Part shown: piece by piece, positions 49,385 to 62,127 of the stretch
How the letters are laid out: the number at the start of each line of letters is the position of its first letter
How positions within the stretch are numbered: the stretch's first letter is position 1
Assembly: GCA_905183005.1 (NCBI GenBank)
Contig: CAJJDO010000007.1
Span: forward strand, 893,640 to 957,639
Length of the DNA stretch: 64,000 nucleotides
Reading direction: 5' to 3'
From: Paramecium pentaurelia
Taxonomy: Eukaryota; Ciliophora; Oligohymenophorea; Peniculida; Parameciidae
Made by a program: the position numbers and the translations under genes
The notes under the pieces: model-generated
What the model saw: only the letters and a program-made list of their open reading frames with translations
Told to the model about the DNA's origin: nothing
The model's database searches: none

Positions 49385-50751
49385 ATGCCAATATTAAATT
49401 CAGATCAAATTAATCCCTGGTTTTTGGATGGTTAAAATCACAATGAAGCTTTCGTTGATTGGGAAGGGAATCGAGTGAGATAATTTCACACTTTTAACGA
49501 TAGTAACAATTTTTTCTTATTTTTTATAGATCCATTTCCAATCAATATTACACTGAGAATTTCAACATAATCTGAATTTTATCCTTTTATTTAAGAAAGT
49601 TTACAACAACGATTTCCAGAAGTTGATGAAATCACATATACTCTATTACCAAAATAATCGTATTAATTAGCAATCGAATATAATTGCTCTCAACATAATG
49701 AGGGAATCTAATAAATTGATTTAATTTTTATGGAATAAACATTTAAGAATAATCCTTAAAATTTAGATGAGTTAAATTAAATTAGTATTAGGTATTATAA
49801 GTTTTGCTAAAATCCTCATACAGCCATCATTGATTTGAAAAATCTTATGGCACTTGTATTAATATACATAACTACAACTTGTAGTTCACTATTCTGTATT
49901 AGAAGAGTATTTATTTAATTTGAATTCACTCCTACTAAGTAACTAATAACTCTTATTTTGGCTCCTGCTATTGGATCATTTTTATTTTATCCAGAAACAA
50001 CATCATTTATTCTAGCTTTGATAGTGCTATACGATTTCATTTATTATGCTTCAAAATCATAAACTGTTAGTATAATAGTATCCTTCATAATCTTTTATGT
50101 TTAATACTATATATTTAAGTCTGCTCAAACAGAATCAGTTAATCTACATCCTTTATTTAATCAAATACTTCCTTATATTTTAACCATTATTTTGCTTATA
50201 TAAGTCAATCGAGTAACTATAACATTAAATTTAGCGTATAATTATCGCCAATAAATTCTAGCTATTTTTATTTTTTTGTATTATTTGGCTTACTGAAATT
50301 TATTCTTTAGTTCATCGAACTCAAGTAGATAAACATTTATTAATTCAACACCCCTAAGAGATGCCTACTTATATTAAAACGAAGTTTTCATTTTTAATTG
50401 TAAATAATGATAGTGTATGGTAATAAAAGTAATATTTTTCTGAGATTAACTAGAAACATTGATATCCATTTATATTAATTAATTGGATTATCATTAATAC
50501 AATCTTTCATCTTTCGACATGGATTATTCAATAAAGAGCACATTATAAATATTGTCGTTGTTGGCATTACCTAATTTACTGGATTGATAATATTTGATCT
50601 TCTTTATCGTTATAAGCACAATCCTCCATTCTTAACACTAATTACTGGATTCATTTTGTTAGGAATGGTGTTAAATTATTTAAGAACAGGTTCAGGATTG
50701 AGAAATCCTTATCTTGAATTTGAATCAATTGAAGAGAAGATCAAGATTTGA
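49385..50751 (+). CDS. Multi-spanning membrane protein, unknown family
   Basis: 437 residues. The N-terminal ~145 residues are soluble and hydrophilic. They are followed by about eight hydrophobic segments (for example NLMALVLIYITTTCSSLFCI, LILAPAIGSFLFYP, SIIVSFIIFYVQYYIF, LPYILTIILLIQV, IINIVVVGITQFTGLIIF, LITGFILLGMVLNYL). The tail is short and acidic/basic. Introns: 49503-49529 (27 nt, frame-neutral) and 50236-50261 (26 nt, required). I do not recognise a transporter or receptor signature. With the N-terminal beta-like domain it could be a transmembrane protein of the secretory pathway, but this is a guess. There is no clear signal peptide. Confidence 0.75.
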
Positions 50752-50888
50752 AATATAACATCTTAAGAAATTAAATTAATTAGTATAAACCTATTAATTT
50801 TTATTTATTTCATATTAAAAATACATTGCTAAAATTAAAACAAATTTTATGATATCTTATTTTTTAAAATAATAATGTTTCAAGCTTT

Positions 50889-52982
50889 TCAAATTGTACT
50901 AAAATCCCAATCTTAAATATAATCATCCAAACAAGAATCAGAATCAATTAAATCTCCTGTAGCTCTTTTAGACTGCTAGAATCTTTGAATCAACTATGGA
51001 ATTTTTATTTCTTTTTTTTCCAATTAAAGCCAATCTAAATCTTTAAAAAAATTGTGTTATTTAATTTATTCAATACTTATTCTCTCGAAAGCAGATTGTT
51101 TTAAAATTTAACTCAAAAGATCTCTTGCCTCCTTTGATATATTGTTTGGAATAGTTATTTATTCTAAATAAATACATTAATATACCAGTCTTAATTCTCT
51201 TGATAAGAATATTTATATCTCTTGTATAAAAAGGAGGATATCCAGTAAGCATTTCATATAATAACAAACCTATTTAATAGACATCTGTAGATTTAGATAT
51301 TCCACTATTGTTTAAGACTTCTGGGGCAAGGTACGCTGGAGATCCACATATGGTAAACGTCAATTCATCTTGAGTAATAAATTTACATAATCCAAAATCA
51401 ATAAGTTTAATGTAACCTTAAGAATCAACACAAATGTTTTCTGGTTTTAAATCCCTATATAAAATATCATGTTTATGCAAATGCTCAATAGCAAGAATGA
51501 TTTATCCAATTAATAATTTACTTAATTTCTCATCCAAAATTATGCCTCTTGTCATGTACATTGCTAAATCCCCTTATTATAATATTTCTAAAACTAGATA
51601 TAAATTTTTAGTTGTTTGAAAGGCTAAAGTTATAAAATTATTTAAATTACACATGATATATTTGACAATAAAAGGATGATTAATCATTCTTAAAATTTTC
51701 ACCTCTGTCATAACATATTCCAAATTATTTGATTACTTTAATCTTTATTTGTCTTGTTATTTTAGAGCATAAGTATTTTTTTGATATTCTACCATAAAAA
51801 CATATCCAAATGAACCTTTGCCAATACATTTTAAAATTTGAAAGTCACTTAATTTTTTTGACTTTTATTGATAATTATTTTAATGATCATTATAAACATA
51901 ATTTTATGAATCTTTATTAATACCCTCAAATAAAAAATTTGTATCCTCAAGCTCTATTTATTCAATTTTCTACTTCAATTCCATTTCATAAAAAAAATAT
52001 TATTTTACCCTTTTCGAATCGTTTTATTAATAAAAAACCATGTATTTTTAGTTTAAATGCTAAAAATATTATGTTGCTTCTTATATTTTGTCTTTCCAAA
52101 TCTTTGCAATATTCTTGCTCCTAAAACTATACCAGATTGTTTTATTGTTTGAGTATTTTATTTCTAAATAAGAATAGTTTGGGGTTGAAAAACAAAGGTT
52201 ATTATTTATTTATACAGAATTAATCAACTCAAGAGCCATAATACCCTACGGTTTCAATGGATAATCCACTTTTCTCTAAAATTTTGCAAAAATTCCATTT
52301 ATTGGGTCTAATAGCAAGAATTTTCTAGATTTTCTCATACCATACCAATCAATTTCTTAAGAAAATCCAGTTATTAATGCAGGTAATTAAAATTAATTAA
52401 AAAGATGACTCTTTTTAAATAAATGCTTACATCTGAATTGATAAATGAATTAGTAATTAAAATTGAAGATTTTTACAAACGTTCTTATACCAATAATAAT
52501 TTCCTAGTCATTTATCCTGCAACCTAAATCGGTGTTTCATTCTTGAATTTAATATTAATGTCAATATTTGGATGCTTTAACAATAACTCCATTATTTATT
52601 CATCATCTTACAGGGCTGCTATATGTAGAGCAGTTCCTCGTTTTGACAAGAAATTAGGATCTTTAATTATTGCTAACAATGCTTAAACTAAATTAACATG
52701 TTTTCTGTATACAGCAATTGTTAAGCAATTCATTTGAGTATTAGAGATTGCATCCACATTTGCTCCATTCTATATTAAGAGTAACATTATTTTCATATTA
52801 CCTATCCATACTGCCAAATGAATTGGTTAATGTTTAATTTAGAAATTGATCAAATCATTATTGCCCTATTTTGCTTAGTAAAGTAGATTTTTGATTTATT
52901 GAATGTTATTTTCTTTAATAGCCTTTAACAATTCTATATGAAGGTCTTATTCTTCAATATATTAATCACTTTCTTCTGACAT
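50889..52982 (-). CDS. Ankyrin-PH-AGC protein kinase
   Basis: 674 residues in three parts. Ankyrin repeats span about residues 20-165 (QPIHLAVWIGNMKIMLLLIQ; GTALHIAALQDDEQIMELLL). A PH-like domain spans about 195-300, ending in the conserved Trp helix (IAKIWKDKIQEATQYF). An AGC-type kinase spans about 374-625, with GKGSFGYVF, YALK, LYRDLKPENICV, DFGLCKF, TICGSPAYLAPEV and HNFFKDLDW. PH domains bind phosphoinositides, so membrane recruitment by lipid is likely. The C-terminus (DWDFSTI) lacks a canonical hydrophobic motif. DVYQIG replaces the usual DWWxLG. Introns: 52411-52430 (20 nt, joins ankyrin to PH), 51624-51650 (27 nt) and 51164-51185 (22 nt). Confidence 0.88.
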
Positions 52983-53072
52983 AAAAAATATCAAAAATAA
53001 ATAATTTATATTATTATTTATTTTTTAGAATTTTACAACCTTAACAAAATAACAAGGTTCTGGAGTATCTAT

Positions 53073-53330
53073 TCAAGTTCGAAAAACAAGATCTTCATTT
53101 TTATTGAATATTTTTATCTTATTTTATTTACAGAAAAGTCTAGAATCATTTTCATCTTTCTTTTCTTTAACTTTTTTAATAATTTATATCAAAAGCATTT
53201 TCTTAATTTAAAATCCTTCCAAAGATATTTCATCAACAGCTCAGAATTCAAATAAATTTATACTCTTTCATAATTTGGATTCCTAAACTTCCCAAACTCA
53301 TTTTTAGGCCTGATTTTCAACAAAAGTTAT
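53073..53330 (-). pseudogene. Coding remnant with in-frame TGAs
   Basis: The last 55 codons (53073-53240) read as a plausible protein end (AVDEISLEGFQIKKMLLIQ and on to DLVFRT then TGA). Upstream in the same frame the sequence continues to look coding but is cut by TGA three times (53241-53243 and two further upstream). No 19-30 nt intron removes them. Either this is a decayed gene or an unsolved exon structure. It lies 90 bp upstream of the ankyrin-PH-kinase start. Confidence 0.35.
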
Positions 53331-54711
53331 TTATTTGATAAAAAAAGTATAGTAGAAATGTATAATGAATCAGGATTAAGACAGTTTATAGCATTAATAA
53401 AATTTCTATTAAAACTTGATGTTTGAGATAAGCTTGGAAGATCTATTCAGAGTGAGATATGAATGTTCAATATTATATTTTAGAATTTAAATTTACAAAA
53501 AAATTCCTTACAATTAGAATTCCAAAAAGAGAATGAGCTGGAGTTATAATATTTCTTTTCCTAAGATAGGAAATTCAGAATTTTATATGAAAAATTATTT
53601 GCTTCATATTATAATTTAGGTAATCCATCCCAATATAAAGTGATCTGCAGCATCTTGTTAAATAAATTAGAAAGGCATTTTAGATATAGCTATTTATTAA
53701 TTAGAATATATTAATCAAAAATTTAATGAAAAAATCGGTTGATGTTTAATAAATGATGTATTTTTGTTGTTCAAATTTATAGGCTGAAACATTTTTCCTA
53801 ATTAATTTATGTTAGATTATTTATAAAAATGATATTATCCGCCTTCAAAAGAAAAAATGTTACGCACACAAGGTGGAAATCACTCTTAACAAGTCAGCAT
53901 GAATGAAAATAAAAATTTATGTCTTAAATATTTAATAGGGAAAATCATAATAATGAATGGCTTAATCAATGAAATGGAAGGAATCACAAAATGACATAAG
54001 ATACATAGAAATCCATGAAAAACTAAGGATTTCTATAGGGTTTTAAGCTTGCAAATTAATTCAATATAAAATATTAGGAATAGCTTTTCTGTTATAGAAA
54101 AACTTAAACTAACTCTTGAAGTTTAAATACAATTAATATAAAGTATTACAATAATTTTAATCTTAACAAAATGAATAAAATTATGATTTATGATTAAATT
54201 AGAATTTCAATCAAAATATTATTAAGGAAATTTAGTTTATAAATTTAATGATAATCTAAACATTGAACAAAAAAAAATAATTTTTTTTACTTTGAATAAC
54301 AAATATTTACTTAATAATCAATTTTTTATTTAACTTCATTACCTAATTATTGTAATGCTCCTAGTTTAAACATCAAATGTAATAAATATGAGGAAAATAA
54401 TTCTACTTAAATTAGATCCTAATTAAGCTTTCATTCTATAAAAGTGTATATTGAATGCTTTGCTAAAATGATCTAATTAAAATTACCTCATTAAATGAGG
54501 CTGATAATAAATGGAGAGAATACTAAAGATAAACTTAAAAATGTAATCAGAAAATGTATATGCTAAGGATAACTATTATCATATTGAATATGTTTTAAAG
54601 GCTTCTAAAATTATAAATAATATATTCTTCATGATATCGCTTATAAATTATCAATTTTCTTAGATTTCAAACCATTATTTATCAATATGAAAACTTATTT
54701 TATTAGAAATC

Positions 54712-55366
54712 ATGCAAAAGATTGAATATATTGCTAAACTCAGATTCAACTTTAATGATTTGAAAAAAAATGCTGAAGAGAATCATTAACCATAGTTGAT
54801 AGAATTAAAAAATTTGGATAGCTAGGTTGAAGAGATTGTAAATCTTAAAACTGAACAATTTCAATCTTAAAAATATAAATTATTATATCGAATTTATTTT
54901 CAAAACATAATACTTGTTTTAGTTATCAATTATGGTAAATTACTTGAAATGTTGTGCCCAAATGCTTTTATTACTCGACTAAAGGATATCTGGGTTTATG
55001 ATTATGGTAAAAACTCTTTTGCTTTTAACTGAGTCTATTAGTTATGTAAATTTTCGAGTTAAGGCAGGATTCTTTTTTCAAGAAATTTATCACTGGACTT
55101 AGGATGTTAAGAGGACAGAACTGAGTTTGGATGGTATTGAAATAATAACTTGGTTAATTGGAAAGCCAAACTTTACAGCAGAGCTTATTAGTATCAAATG
55201 TAGATTATTATCATATAAGATTCAAGGTGATTGTTTGCTAGTTCAGATGAAATCTGAAATTCTATAATAGCATTTATAGTACGTTAACCATTATATCTCA
55301 AGAGTATTAATTTATTTTTGTCGCAGAGTGTGGGAATTTTAAAGGGAAAACTTACTATCTATTTGA
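54712..55366 (+). other. Two overlapping ORFs, possible remnant gene
   Basis: The first frame (54712-55032, 106 codons, MQKIEYIAKLRFNFND) and the second (55004-55366, 120 codons, MVKTLLLLTESISYVNF) overlap in different frames. Joining them would need an intron of 52 nt (55007-55058), about twice the size seen elsewhere. With TGA as the only stop, random frames of this length are not rare at this AT content. I treat them as a possible decayed gene. Confidence 0.3.
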
Positions 55367-56060
55367 TACTTTATTGAGTTCATCAAAATTTTAATTAATA
55401 TGCTATCTCCAAATTATATTTCATCCTTCTCATCTCTATAGAAAAAGAATAACCGGTCGTCCTGTTATTTCGATCGAGTATTACTGTGTTGTTAATCAAT
55501 TTGTAGAATCTTGGCCTGTCAGTTTTGCAAGTTTTGTTTAGGTTTTTAACTGAATCTGCTTCAGACTCGTACTGTGTACTAAATAGAGGAATCGCTTATT
55601 TCTTGACTTTTTAGATCACTTTTTGTTTTCTAATAATAATGTAATATTTTATTATTACTAATTTGTAAAATACATAAATTTTAGTTTTAATATGAAATGG
55701 AAAAGAACTATTTTTAATAAACTTGATGCTCTTCTAAGGTAAGATGAGAAATAAAGATTTATTTAACAAAACTATTTTTAAACATTACTTCAATAAATCA
55801 ATATAATTCATAAAGTCCAAAAATTTTTAAGAGAACATTTATAATTTTTTAGGTTTTAGTATTCAATCCACAATAAAGATAATTTAATTTAAAACTGTAT
55901 TCAAGTATAGCCTAAGACTAAAGTATCATAAATTAAAAATATCATATAGATAATAGGAATTTTAATCAATTAGAAGTATATGAAATTTAATCTGTAAAAA
56001 TTCGGTTTTTATTATTAAAAAAGATTTCTAAAATTCATTAATTTTATTAATTATATATAT

Positions 56061-58081
56061 ATGCTGCTTCATTATGCCATTCGTATAGTTGAAAAGAATT
56101 AATCAATCAATGATTCTAGTACTATGACTAATCTTGATTTTCGACTAATAAATCCAAACACTGGTAAAAAATATGACTATCCTGTATGTAATTTTCTTAA
56201 AATAGGTTTTTGGAAAAAATTGCAATCATTTTGGAGAAAAATTCATCAATCTCTAAGATGTTGTAAATGGATTCAATTCTCAGAATAGATCTTATGAATG
56301 TCCTCATTGTCAAATAGTTTATGAAGAGGTTTCAGATTTTGTACCACATGATCTCTATATAAGAATTAAGAATGACTTCCATCCTCTTACAGATAAAATT
56401 TCTGTTTTACATGGAATTTTATTAAGTCACATTAAAAGAAATAAAAAAAGATTTGGTGACCCTTTAATTTCTAATAAAATTTAACAATAAATAAAATTTT
56501 TATTAACAGAGAATAACGAAGATCAATTTTAAAAAGCTTAATAATTTTCTTATCTAGCCTCATTTGATTAAAGACTCAAATCAAATAATTAATTTTAATT
56601 CTAGTCTTTATGTTTACTTGATAATGTAAATATAAACATTCCAGTAAGACATAAGGATTGCAAACATGTTGAAGCTTATGAATTAACTAGTTTGATTTGT
56701 TATCAGATTGAAAACTATAGGGATTTAAAAAACAAATAATTACAAGAAAGAGAGTCAAATTAATATCTAAAATGTATTAAAAAAGGCTGTTCATCTATTT
56801 TTCCCTTAATTTCTGATTAGAAGCTCCTAGATTGTCTTGTAGTTGATTTTGAATTTTTAAAAACTATAAAAAGGTCTTATCCTGGAAATCAGCTCTTTGT
56901 AGTGAGTAAGATATATAATGATGTAATTTCTTTATCAGATTTTATTTCAAATAGTATTAGTAATAAAGACCAATTCATTAGTACATATTGGAATAAAAAT
57001 AAAAACGAATTAGATCAATTATTTAAATCTTCTTTCTCAGAATTTTAAAGAATAGTATTAGAGAAGATGGCAACAGTAATCAATTTAGAATTGCATAAGA
57101 ATGTTAAGGAAAAAATTAATTAATATAAAAATTCTAATTGCTAGATGAAACTAAAGGATTAATCTGGTTAGATGGTTGAATTTCCAGCTCGTTGTGTTAA
57201 CTGTCCAATACCAAAAGAAAATGAGTCTTAATATAGCGAAACAAAAATTCCATTATTAAATTGGGACATTCGAACTTTTGTAGCATTTATTGTTCATAAA
57301 TAAAAATAAGCAGAACATAAGAAATAAAATTCTGAAAAATTACAATGCCCTTTATGTTAAACTGAATTTAAAAAGAATTTAGTTCAAATTTAATTTAACA
57401 ATGAATTAATTTTTTATGATGCTTAGTTATATTCGAAAATGCAGATTAACATAGAAAAAATTAGAAATGAGCCAAATAATTTGTTCTCATATTAGGGAAA
57501 AGAATACTTACTCGACAATTTCAAGAATTTATGGAGATATACCTGTGAAGATTTTTTAAGGTAATGATTAATATTGATATAGTGATGAAAAAAATAGTGA
57601 AATTTATAAGATATACTATGAATCGATTAAATGTTCAAATTTTGAAGATATTCGGATTAAAGATCCTTTAATAAATTTTAAATGCAAAAAATAAATTAGG
57701 TTTAATTTTGATTATTTCTACGAAAAATTTAAACAAAATTAATTTTAATTTAAGAATGGAATAAAATTATGCAAATGCCAAGAAACAGATTGTGGATTGG
57801 TGACTGAAATAGAAGAATAATTATATTATGATCATGTTTGGGTAGAGGCTTTTGCATAAAAACCACTTCATTGTAACTGTGAATACGGATTTTCATATGA
57901 TGTATTGAATAAAGAATTCAAAGAATTAAAAAAAGGAGAGTTTTTATTTTAGAAACTGATTCCTCCAGTTGTGAGACACTTCAAGGAAGATGAAACATTA
58001 GAGAGAGGAACATCATTCAAAATTTAGTAATCAGCATAAATGCAAAAAATGAGACAATAGTCACTGATGGAATAATAATGA
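56061..58081 (+). CDS. Protein with three SP-RING (MIZ)-like zinc modules
   Basis: 658 residues with introns at 56184-56205 and 57561-57582 (both 22 nt, both required). The first module (about residues 29-80) fits SP-RING: a PVFGKNCNHF start with Cys47 and His49, then ECPHC at Cys73/Cys76. The second (about 185-240) has PVRHKDCKH (Cys193, His195) and Cys231/Cys236. The third (about 366-428) has PARCVNCP (Cys371/Cys374) and QCPLC (Cys422/Cys425). A further Cys-rich patch (KCQETDCG; HCNCEYGF) lies near the C-terminus. SP-RING domains occur in PIAS/Siz/Nse2-type SUMO E3 ligases, so a role in SUMO conjugation is possible, but no SAP or PINIT domain is visible. Confidence 0.8.
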
Positions 58082-60935
58082 ACATTAAAATAAATATATC
58101 GATAATATAAATTCTATTTAAAAATGAAAAATGAATATTTTTGGATACCATTTATGTCGATAGTTCAAGTATTATTGGAATAATCCTATTTACGAAGACA
58201 TCCAATTCATCATAATTGAATTTTTTTCATAGTAATAATTCTAAAGCTTATTTCTATACTACTGAAAAAGAGCCAATGTGCAGATTTCCTAAATTCTTAA
58301 CAAGATTTTCTTATTATGCTTGCCTCTTGTCCTGATGCTGTAAAAGCGAATATTTATAGTTTTGTTTTATTGCAATTATTACTTTTTTATTTGTAATTAG
58401 GACTTTAAATGTATATCTTTATGTAAAAATAAATCAATTAGGATTTTTTTAATGAGTAGTTCTAGCTCTAGTTAAAAATTCTCCTTTAAAATTCAAAATT
58501 AACTACAATAGATTAATTATTTAATTTAAATTTTTTCATAAAATAAAGAATGACATAACAATAAAAACAGAAAGAAAGGCATAAATATTTTAACATTTAC
58601 AAAACTATATCTATTTTTTAATTTAATTAATCAATTGATAAATGTCGATATTACTACTAAAATTTTACATTAGTTAAACAACATAAGTGTTTAATTTAGA
58701 TCACAACTTAAATATCTTAATTTCAATTAAAAATTAATCAGAATTAAATTTAAAGTAAGATAACAAGAAACTATTGTTAAATAAAAATAATTAGTCATAT
58801 TTATTAACCAACAAAATCATATAATTAAAATAAAGATGATGAATTAGTAAATTTTAGTCTATTTACAAATTATAATCTAAATAAAATCAAGTTCCCTATC
58901 AATTATAAATAGGCTTCCGATTTTAAAAATAATTTGCCTCAATTCTATTTGATGGCCTCCACCTTGATTTAAAAAAAAGAATAAGTTAAGGTCAGTTAAA
59001 AATTTGAAATGATGCCATTCCAAAAAAGAAATACAATAATGAATTAAAACAATAGTTAAAAAAACAATTTATTATGTATAATTAAATTTAAAATTTTTGT
59101 TTCTATTTAATAGATAATTCCTTTTTGGACACTGACAAGTTGTAGAGTCTAGAAGAACCTAATGAGAAAATATATAAAGTTTGCATATATTGTATACGGA
59201 AATAGTAGAAAGGGAAAAAATGATTATGCAATGTGCAAACTCTTCTCATTTATAAAAGATCTTCAAGCAGACTGAAGATGAAAAAATTAATTATAGCAGA
59301 GAATTAAAAATATATGGAATTATGAGGAAATTATGAATCATGAACAAAACTACTTGAAATATAGGATTTAAATTATAAAGTATTTGAAAAAGTCTTTGAA
59401 GTGGTAGAACAAGATTTGTCAATACCATCCATAGGTATAACATTAATTTTAATATGTCATGCTGCTTCAATTATGATTGCTTCAACTTTTAGTAACACAT
59501 CCTGACTCTGTATTACTTAGAGAACAACTGGAATGAAAATTTTATGATTAAGTGTAAGTAGTTATGGATAATAAAGCTAAGACAAAAGTTTCTTATAACA
59601 TTTACATTTCCATATACAAACTTTATTGTCTATATCTTTGTCGCAAATAGTATGAAAATCGATTTTTCACAGTTTTTTGTATATTTGCTACTGAAAATGA
59701 CCCCATTTTAACACAACTTCCACCTGATTTAATAATTACATCCTGTAAAGAATCCTGCACAATCAGAATTAGTACTTAATGTAATTGGAGCATTTGAGCA
59801 GATTATATCAACACAATTTACATCATTCCAATAGCAATTCTTTCCTGATATATTCTAGATGCAAGCTTCTTTAATTGGTGCAGCAGCACATATAATTCTT
59901 GCTATACAAGAATAAAATATACCTATTTAATTATGGTATGTCTAATTATCGGGTTTTAAACTTAGGGCTATATACAAATACTCTAATAATTTATTACATC
60001 CATTTGAATAGTATTTAAAATTTTAATTGAAATTAATACAATTCCTAACATTATTAATAAAAGTGATACTTATTTAGAAGTAAGCCTAATCATTATTAGG
60101 ATTTATCTAAACTACTTTTTCATGACATTTTAATGATTCCTCATAATATTTAATACAATATATGATTAACCTAACTTTTATTATGAATTCATAACCTATC
60201 CCCATAAACAAGTTTTCTTATAAATCATATGATTGGTTCAAAGCTAGTGCTTCCCTATAACATTATATTGACTATCAATAGTGAGTACAAAATTATAAAC
60301 TAAAATCTAAAGTTTAAGTTTATATCAACCTTTTTCAAGATAAACTAAAGGATTATCAGAAATGAATTAAATTATTCAATAATTTATATTTAAAATCTGA
60401 CAAAATAGGCGACATATAAATTTATATTATGTAAATCATAATTACTAAATGAAGCACTTAAATTTAAATATCTATAAAGAAATATTGATTAAACCATAAT
60501 TTCACAATATATTCAAAATAAATTATGTAATCATCTTATTAATAATTGGAAAAATTAATTCAATTTTGTTATAATTATCTTTATGGATTAAGAAATTTCT
60601 TTCATGAATTATGAATTAATTTAATTTCTTAGATTAAGATTGAAGAGTTATAAAGTGTACTTGAATTTCTATAAATTGTTCAATTAATAAATTAAAATTT
60701 AAAATTAAGAAAGATGATATGAAATACTTTAAATAAATTTAATTTTTATTGAATTAAAGAACACATGAAATATTTATATATATTCAATTTTATGTTTTAG
60801 CGTTGAAAAATAATTTAATCTTTTTAAAGTATTTCAGATATAATTAATATTTATCTTTAAAAATGTTCATTTGATTTTCATTTTAAAATATAGTAAAGAA
60901 CATTATATTATTTAAGTATTAAATATATTTTTATA
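58082..60935. other. Gene-poor AT-rich stretch
   Basis: No intact gene was found. A 43-codon frame starting at 58132 and a following coding-looking patch up to about 58,390 may be remnants. 58.4-59.1 kb and 60.0-60.9 kb show no coding signal. The surface-antigen-like pseudogene listed separately lies inside at 59400-59935. I found no telomere repeat or tRNA. Confidence 0.5.
59400..59935 (-). pseudogene. Surface-antigen-like cysteine-rich pseudogene fragment
   Basis: On the minus strand a Cys-rich pattern typical of Paramecium surface (immobilisation) antigens is readable: CIARIICAAAP, then EACIQNISGKNCYWNDVNC, then CSNAPITLSTNSDCAGFFTG. At about 59738-59748 the reading shifts by one base, after which IIKSGGSCVK continues in another frame. 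A further block (SSCSLSNTESGCVTKS) is cut by TGA. Flanking parts are unrecognisable. Such antigens are large GPI-anchored coat proteins in ciliates. This copy is too broken to encode one. Confidence 0.6.
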
Positions 60936-62126
60936 AATTGAATAGTAATTTAACTTTAACTCGTAGTATATGAAACAATAATAATTGAAATAAAAATTTT
61001 GAAAATAATTTAAGAATATATATTTTCGTTATTTATAATCCTAAGTATAACAAAAAACTTATTTAAAAATGTATTGATTAAGTAATTGCTCATTTAAGTG
61101 CATAATAAAAGTTAAAATATAGAAATGGAGGGAAATAAAATTATCATAATACTATAGAATGAAGTAATGAAAAATTTATAGCTACATCAGGATTAAGGAT
61201 AGACTATTTAATTTGAAACTATAATCCAATAATAATATTGGTGGCTAACTAAGCTAATTATTTCTATTAATATATGATTGATGGATACTATTATTGATTA
61301 TACTCCAAAAGTCTAAAATATTATATGATTTTTTAATTTTGATTTCTGATTTCTGATTCTAATTTTCTAATTCTTTTGGATTAGGAGAATATTGGTTAAC
61401 TTTGATAATCATTTTTAAATACTGAATTGTCTTTCTAAAAATAAGAAATCAGAATATTATAAGGTTAAAAATCAATTAGCTGGTATATATTTTAATATTT
61501 TAATATTGATGGCCCAATAATATAAAACATCATGCTTTCTTATCTTAGAAAACAACAAAATTTTGTTGTCTTCTGATCTTTTATTCATTAAGATTAAATG
61601 AATATCATATATAGTTAAAGAAAAAGATTCGTTTTAAAATTTACAACAAACTAAGCAAATCACTTATAATATGGATTATTGCTTATTTTCATACTATTTC
61701 TTAAAATCAACTTAAAATCTAATTAAATGTATTATTATTAAGGGAAATCTTATATACACACGGAAATCATTTGCATTCATTCTCTTTAAGATAAACTTTC
61801 AACAATAATTTAAAGAGAAATTATATTTATTCTAGCCTAATATCATATTTATATGTTACCAGAGTAGAATTTTCATCAAATGAATAGTCTCTAATAATTT
61901 ACTTAATATCTTATACGAAAAATGTTAACTTAGCAATTAATTATTTTTCATTAAGTTATTCTATAAGATTTTGCTTTAACTCCAAAAAAAAATTTATCTG
62001 TTAGTAGCTTTTGAATAAACCTCATCTTGGATTCTAATGTTTAAAGTAATCATAATTTAACTTAAACAATCTATTCTACTTTTTTTAATAAAAATTCAAT
62101 ACATTAATAAAAGAATTAGATTTTCT
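60936..62126. repeat. Direct duplicate, copy 1 (1,191 bp)
   Basis: This segment is repeated, apparently without change, at 62128-63318. The only base between the copies is an N at 62127. Its content is AT-rich with no gene that I can support. The arrangement is what appears when two contigs with overlapping ends are joined without merging. Confidence 0.9.
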
Positions 62127-62127
62127 N
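62127..62127. other. Single N, scaffold join
   Basis: The only ambiguous base in the window sits exactly between the two copies of the 1,191-bp duplicate. Confidence 0.95.

Larger units (their letters stand above)
52983..56060. other. Gene-poor 3-kb stretch with coding remnants
   Basis: No complete gene could be built here. It contains a TGA-interrupted fragment on the minus strand (53073-53330), two overlapping plus ORFs (54712-55032 and 55004-55366), and a minus open stretch around 55380-55700 with balanced codons but no ATG. The 55.0-55.6 kb part is visibly less AT-rich than its surroundings, as coding DNA is here. It probably represents decayed genes or one gene with structure I could not solve. 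Confidence 0.5.

Noticed and set aside
51434..52124. Plus-strand ORFs opposite the ankyrin-PH kinase
   Set aside because: Antisense of conserved kinase and PH coding sequence.
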